Shown one piece after another: positions 61,253-64,000 of a stretch of DNA of 64,000 nt. Each line of letters begins with the position of its first letter. Position 1 is the first letter of the stretch. This DNA comes from Candidatus Freyarchaeota archaeon. GTDB lineage: Archaea; Asgardarchaeota; Jordiarchaeia; Jordiarchaeales; Jordiarchaeaceae. Under the pieces are notes generated by a model. It was not told the DNA's origin, searched no databases, and worked only from the letters and a program-made list of their open reading frames with translations. Made by a program: the position numbers and the translations under genes. The stretch is from the NCBI GenBank assembly GCA_030587365.1, contig JAUQZE010000002.1, forward strand, positions 1 to 64,000. Reading direction: 5' to 3'.

Positions 61253-61446
61253 GGGGTTCAAGTGAGTTCTCTGGCAGTACGTTTTGGAGATTTGATGAAG
61301 ACAGGACATGTGGTGTGGACTGGAGGACTGTGTGCCTGCTCGCGGTCCGGGCGTGAGGCTTGTGCGGGGCAGCTGCCTGAGGATTCTCTGCAAGGGAGGA
61401 TGTGTTCTTTACTGTTGGTTTCCGGTTGTAGTTTTTTGGGTTTTTG

Positions 61447-62331
61447 TCATGGGCTGAGACGAAATAGGATGTGGAGTGCTGTCGTATGGAAACCCGATTT
61501 TTCAAAAGCTTTTCTGGCTGCGACGTTAAATTGGCTTATGTACGAGATGGGTTGGTATCCTTTGCTCTCCAGGTAATCGGCTAATTTTGATATCATGTAG
61601 GAGCCGTAACCTCGTCTCCTATAGTTTCTTTGTACTACGGGGGCTATTGCTACATAATTGTTATACCTTTGTTTCGTCCAGTATGCAACCCCTGCCACTA
61701 TGCCTTCCCGAATCAAAGTCCAGTAGCTGTCGTTACCAATCTCTGATTTTATGCGGTGGTAATCCTCTTGTTTCACTCCTGCGTTCTCTGGCTCTTCACC
61801 GAGAAATAATTTGAATGCCTCATCAAGTGTTTCCTCAGTTATCGGCCTAAACTCTAGGTTTTCTTGGTGCTCCGTGTCTACTTTTTTCTCTCTCAATAAA
61901 ATGGGGTCCGCCACATCGAAATGGTAGCCCCTTTCAAGGAGGAATGAGAGTAGAAAGGTGTCGTCGGTACGCACATAAATTCCTCTAGGTTCAAACTGCT
62001 TGGTCACTAGATGAAGAATCTCATCGCTTATCGCCCTATATCCCCTTTTAATGTAAAGCTCTATGATGCTTTTCCCGTACAACGGAGCAAAGAATTTTTC
62101 CAAGTAAACCCAGTAACATATTGTCTCATCCCTCAAGCAAAGCCCCCAACAGGTGCCGTTTTTAACTGCTTGCTCCAAAAAATCAATAACTAGGGGTATT
62201 CTCAACTCCTTCATTCTTGTTTCTCTGAGGACTTTGACATCTTCTAGGTCAAATTGTTTAAGTTCCAAGCGGTGTGCCCTCCAACTCTGGCAGTATGCAC
62301 ATTTTATACCATTCTCTTTAGGCTTGAACAA
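61447..62331 (-). CDS. GNAT-family acetyltransferase
   Basis: A 294-residue protein. The C-terminal half holds the acetyl-CoA motif VVQRNYRRRGYGSYMISKLA and the following ISQFNVAARKAFEKSGF, both diagnostic of GNAT. The N-terminal half (residues 1-150) is a second, degenerate GNAT-like domain with CAYCQSW at the start. TTG start. Its 5' end lies 30 bp from the TnpB remnant, so the transposon inserted next to its promoter. Substrate unknown. Confidence 0.75.
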   Translation of the reverse strand: MFKPKENGIKCAYCQSWRAHRLELKQFDLEDVKVLRETRMKELRIPLVIDFLEQAVKNGTCWGLCLRDETICYWVYLEKFFAPLYGKSIIELYIKRGYRAISDEILHLVTKQFEPRGIYVRTDDTFLLSFLLERGYHFDVADPILLREKKVDTEHQENLEFRPITEETLDEAFKLFLGEEPENAGVKQEDYHRIKSEIGNDSYWTLIREGIVAGVAYWTKQRYNNYVAIAPVVQRNYRRRGYGSYMISKLADYLESKGYQPISYISQFNVAARKAFEKSGFHTTALHILFRLSP

Positions 62332-62361
62332 AATTAGTTGTGCCTTCTTAAAAATCCTTTG

Positions 62362-63569
62362 TTAGAATATTAAAACCATTCTAACTGGGTGAAGCCCTAC
62401 ACCCTCTATCCCGTCCGCGAAAGCTTTTGGGAATGCCTTCCGTATAATATTGTATGCAGCGTTCACGTCTGCATTAATTATTATCCCCTTTTTACTCCTG
62501 AATAATCCTCTGTTCATCCTCTTGCCAGCGTATTCATCGAGGTGCTTTATTGGTTCGCTGTCTAAGAAGCTGCATTTTGAGGTGTGATTCTCCTCCCGCA
62601 ATATCACCGTTATTCCCGCTTCCTCTGCCTTGTATTTGATCTGGCTTATCAGTTTGTGGAAGGGTAGCTGTACGAAGTTCTGGTTGTTTCTCCTCCCAAG
62701 ATTTGAGTTCTGCTTCCAGTTGTTGTTATGACCAAGCACTACTGTACCAATGTCGTGTTTAATACACCAACCTACGATTTCGCGGCTCAACTTGTGGAAT
62801 AGGTCTTTTATCTTCCGGTTTCTCTTCTCTGTAGTCTTTGCAGCTTGGAGCTTGTCTTAATCCCTTGCTTGTCATAAATGCTCTGCAGTCTGGCTCTCTC
62901 CTTGTTATAATATTGGTTTATGGATTTCGCCACACCGCCCTTAACAGCAATCGGCTTCTCCCCGATGTTGTTTACAATGGTTGCGATGTTTCTCAATCCC
63001 AAATCAATACCCGCAATCCTGCTTCCATCCAATCTCAAAGTTTCTACAACTTTATGGTAAACCACCTCAAGGATGTAACCCACACCCCTTGGAACTATTC
63101 TGATTTCCCTCAAGTCTGTTTTGTCATCCAGCCTCGTTTCAACCCTGAGACCAACCATTTCGGGAAAACAGATTTTCCCATTTTTTATTCTGCACTGCTG
63201 GTTGGTGAAGATTAGCAGGAACTCGCCGTCCTTCTCCTTGTATCTAGGCATTTTGGGCTGGTCGAAGTATTTTTCGGGGTGCTTTTTCCAGTCCTTTAGA
63301 GCGTTGAAGAAGGATTTCCAGCTCCTTTCCAAAACCCTTAGGATTTGCTGTGCGGTTTGTGCTGGAAGGGCTTTGTAGTTCTCGGAGCCCTTAAGCATCT
63401 CCGCAAGTTCATTATACCTTATCCATTTTTTGGTCTTGAATAGTGCCTGTCTCACGATGTAGTTGGTCTCGTTGTACAGGTTTTTGGAGTGGTGGCATAG
63501 CCTGCTCAGGTTGGCGCTTGGCTTGAGGTGAATCTGCTCCGTTCTGGTCACCATCGTCCCCGACACCAT
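62362..63569 (-). pseudogene. tnpB: IS200/IS605-family TnpB (OrfB) transposase, frameshifted
   Basis: The first part (62808-63569) carries the TnpB N-terminal domain and the first RuvC motif, RIAGIDLGLRNIATIVNN. It then ends at TAA after QRLQRRETGR. Shifting one base near 62825 restores REKRNRKIKDLFHKLSREIV and the rest, with the second acidic residue in VILREENHTSKC and the last in INADVNAAYNI. The zinc ribbon is reduced, with a single cysteine in KCSFLDSE. No TnpA gene lies in view. Probably inactive; a programmed shift cannot be excluded. Confidence 0.8.
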
Positions 63570-64000
63570 TCATGCACCATGATTTTCCGTTTTACTCATT
63601 AACTTTTTTGGCCGTTAAACTTTTTTAAGCCTTATTGGGATGAAACTGTCTTTTAAACTTACAAAGGTAGATTTCTTTCTGTTAGGATATCTGCTTCTTC
63701 CTTTTATGTTCTGATTGCTTGTTTCTAGTAAGTTTTGGGAGTGTACTCATCATGATGTGCGGAAGACAGAAAAAGTAGTGGTGGGTTTTATAAGATTGTA
63801 ACGCCGAGATTCACAGTGAAGGGTGTCGGTCTATCCCTCGGTGGAGAGATAAGCCCTTATAGACAAAGAGTTGAACTAATTTTGTTCCAGAGCATCCTTT
63901 ATATATTTCTTCTTGAATGGTAATTTAACTTTTATTCAAACAGAAGATATGAAAATTCTATGGGTAGGACTATTTTGTTTTAAAGGGTGGTTATTTTGAG
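63570..64000. other. Right-end spacer
   Basis: About 430 bp upstream of the TnpB remnant with no accepted gene. CAAGTAAGTTT-like AT-rich parts and short partial inverted repeats around 63830-63870 are present but not convincing. It may hold the left end of the IS element. Confidence 0.3.

Noticed and set aside
61070-61505. Minus-strand frames over the end of TPR copy 3
   Set aside because: Shadows of the repeat codons and of the GNAT reading frame, with Arg/Pro/Ser-rich unlikely composition.

Overview
The window is archaeal. It carries group II (thermosome-type) chaperonins, a methanopterin methyltransferase subunit H homologue (MtrH), a tetraether-synthase-like radical SAM protein, archaeal TATA boxes about 25-30 nt upstream of transcripts, and strong GAGGTG/GGTGA ribosome-binding sites with many TTG and GTG starts. 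No rRNA, intact tRNA or CRISPR array was seen, so the lineage cannot be fixed. The mix of a lone MtrH, corrinoid methyltransferases, HdrD/GlcD pairs, a longin-like protein and TPR proteins would fit a Bathyarchaeia-like or other anaerobic TACK/Asgard-type archaeon (inference).

0.2-19 kb is a corrinoid methyl-transfer island. The pair SCP2-domain protein + uroporphyrinogen-decarboxylase-fold methyltransferase occurs twice, and the duplication left a fossil of a flanking zinc-ribbon gene. The second copy is followed by its corrinoid protein. Divergent from these are MtrH, a DsrE/F/H-like trio, an FMN-binding protein and a divergent chaperonin, with a RACE-type corrinoid reactivator (ferredoxin + DUF4445) facing them. 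Upstream of the corrinoid protein lies a 1057-residue protein made of two complete chaperonin subunits in tandem. Inferred flow: methyl donor -> UroD-fold protein/corrinoid -> MtrH -> tetrahydropterin carrier, with RACE repairing oxidised cobalamin and dedicated chaperonins perhaps assembling the system. The donor is unknown.

19-34 kb holds redox and acid-metabolism genes. Two intact GlcD-like flavoprotein + HdrD-like iron-sulfur pairs are present (19.1-22.2 kb on +, 31.4-34.3 kb on -), plus an amber-interrupted third HdrD. A LeuB-LeuC-LeuD type operon and several small cysteine-containing V4R-like proteins lie among them. This stretch is rich in gene debris: an FAD-oxidoreductase tail, a copied leuB-type promoter/leader, an unknown dead gene, a tRNA-like relic and a copied GlcD leader.

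34-47 kb contains more V4R-like paralogues, a MITE-like element, a phosphoribosyltransferase, two NDP-forming acyl-CoA synthetase alpha-type proteins, two MaoC-type hydratases, an amidohydrolase, a longin-like protein and rubrerythrin. An aryl- or acyl-CoA degradation theme is suggested, joined later by a crotonase (51.6 kb).

47-64 kb has an MFS transporter with a sharp internal change of codon style, several TPR proteins including three tandem paralogues built from 102-bp repeats (the third with an in-frame amber codon), a QueG-like iron-sulfur protein, a GNAT acetyltransferase and a frameshifted TnpB/OrfB transposase at the right end.
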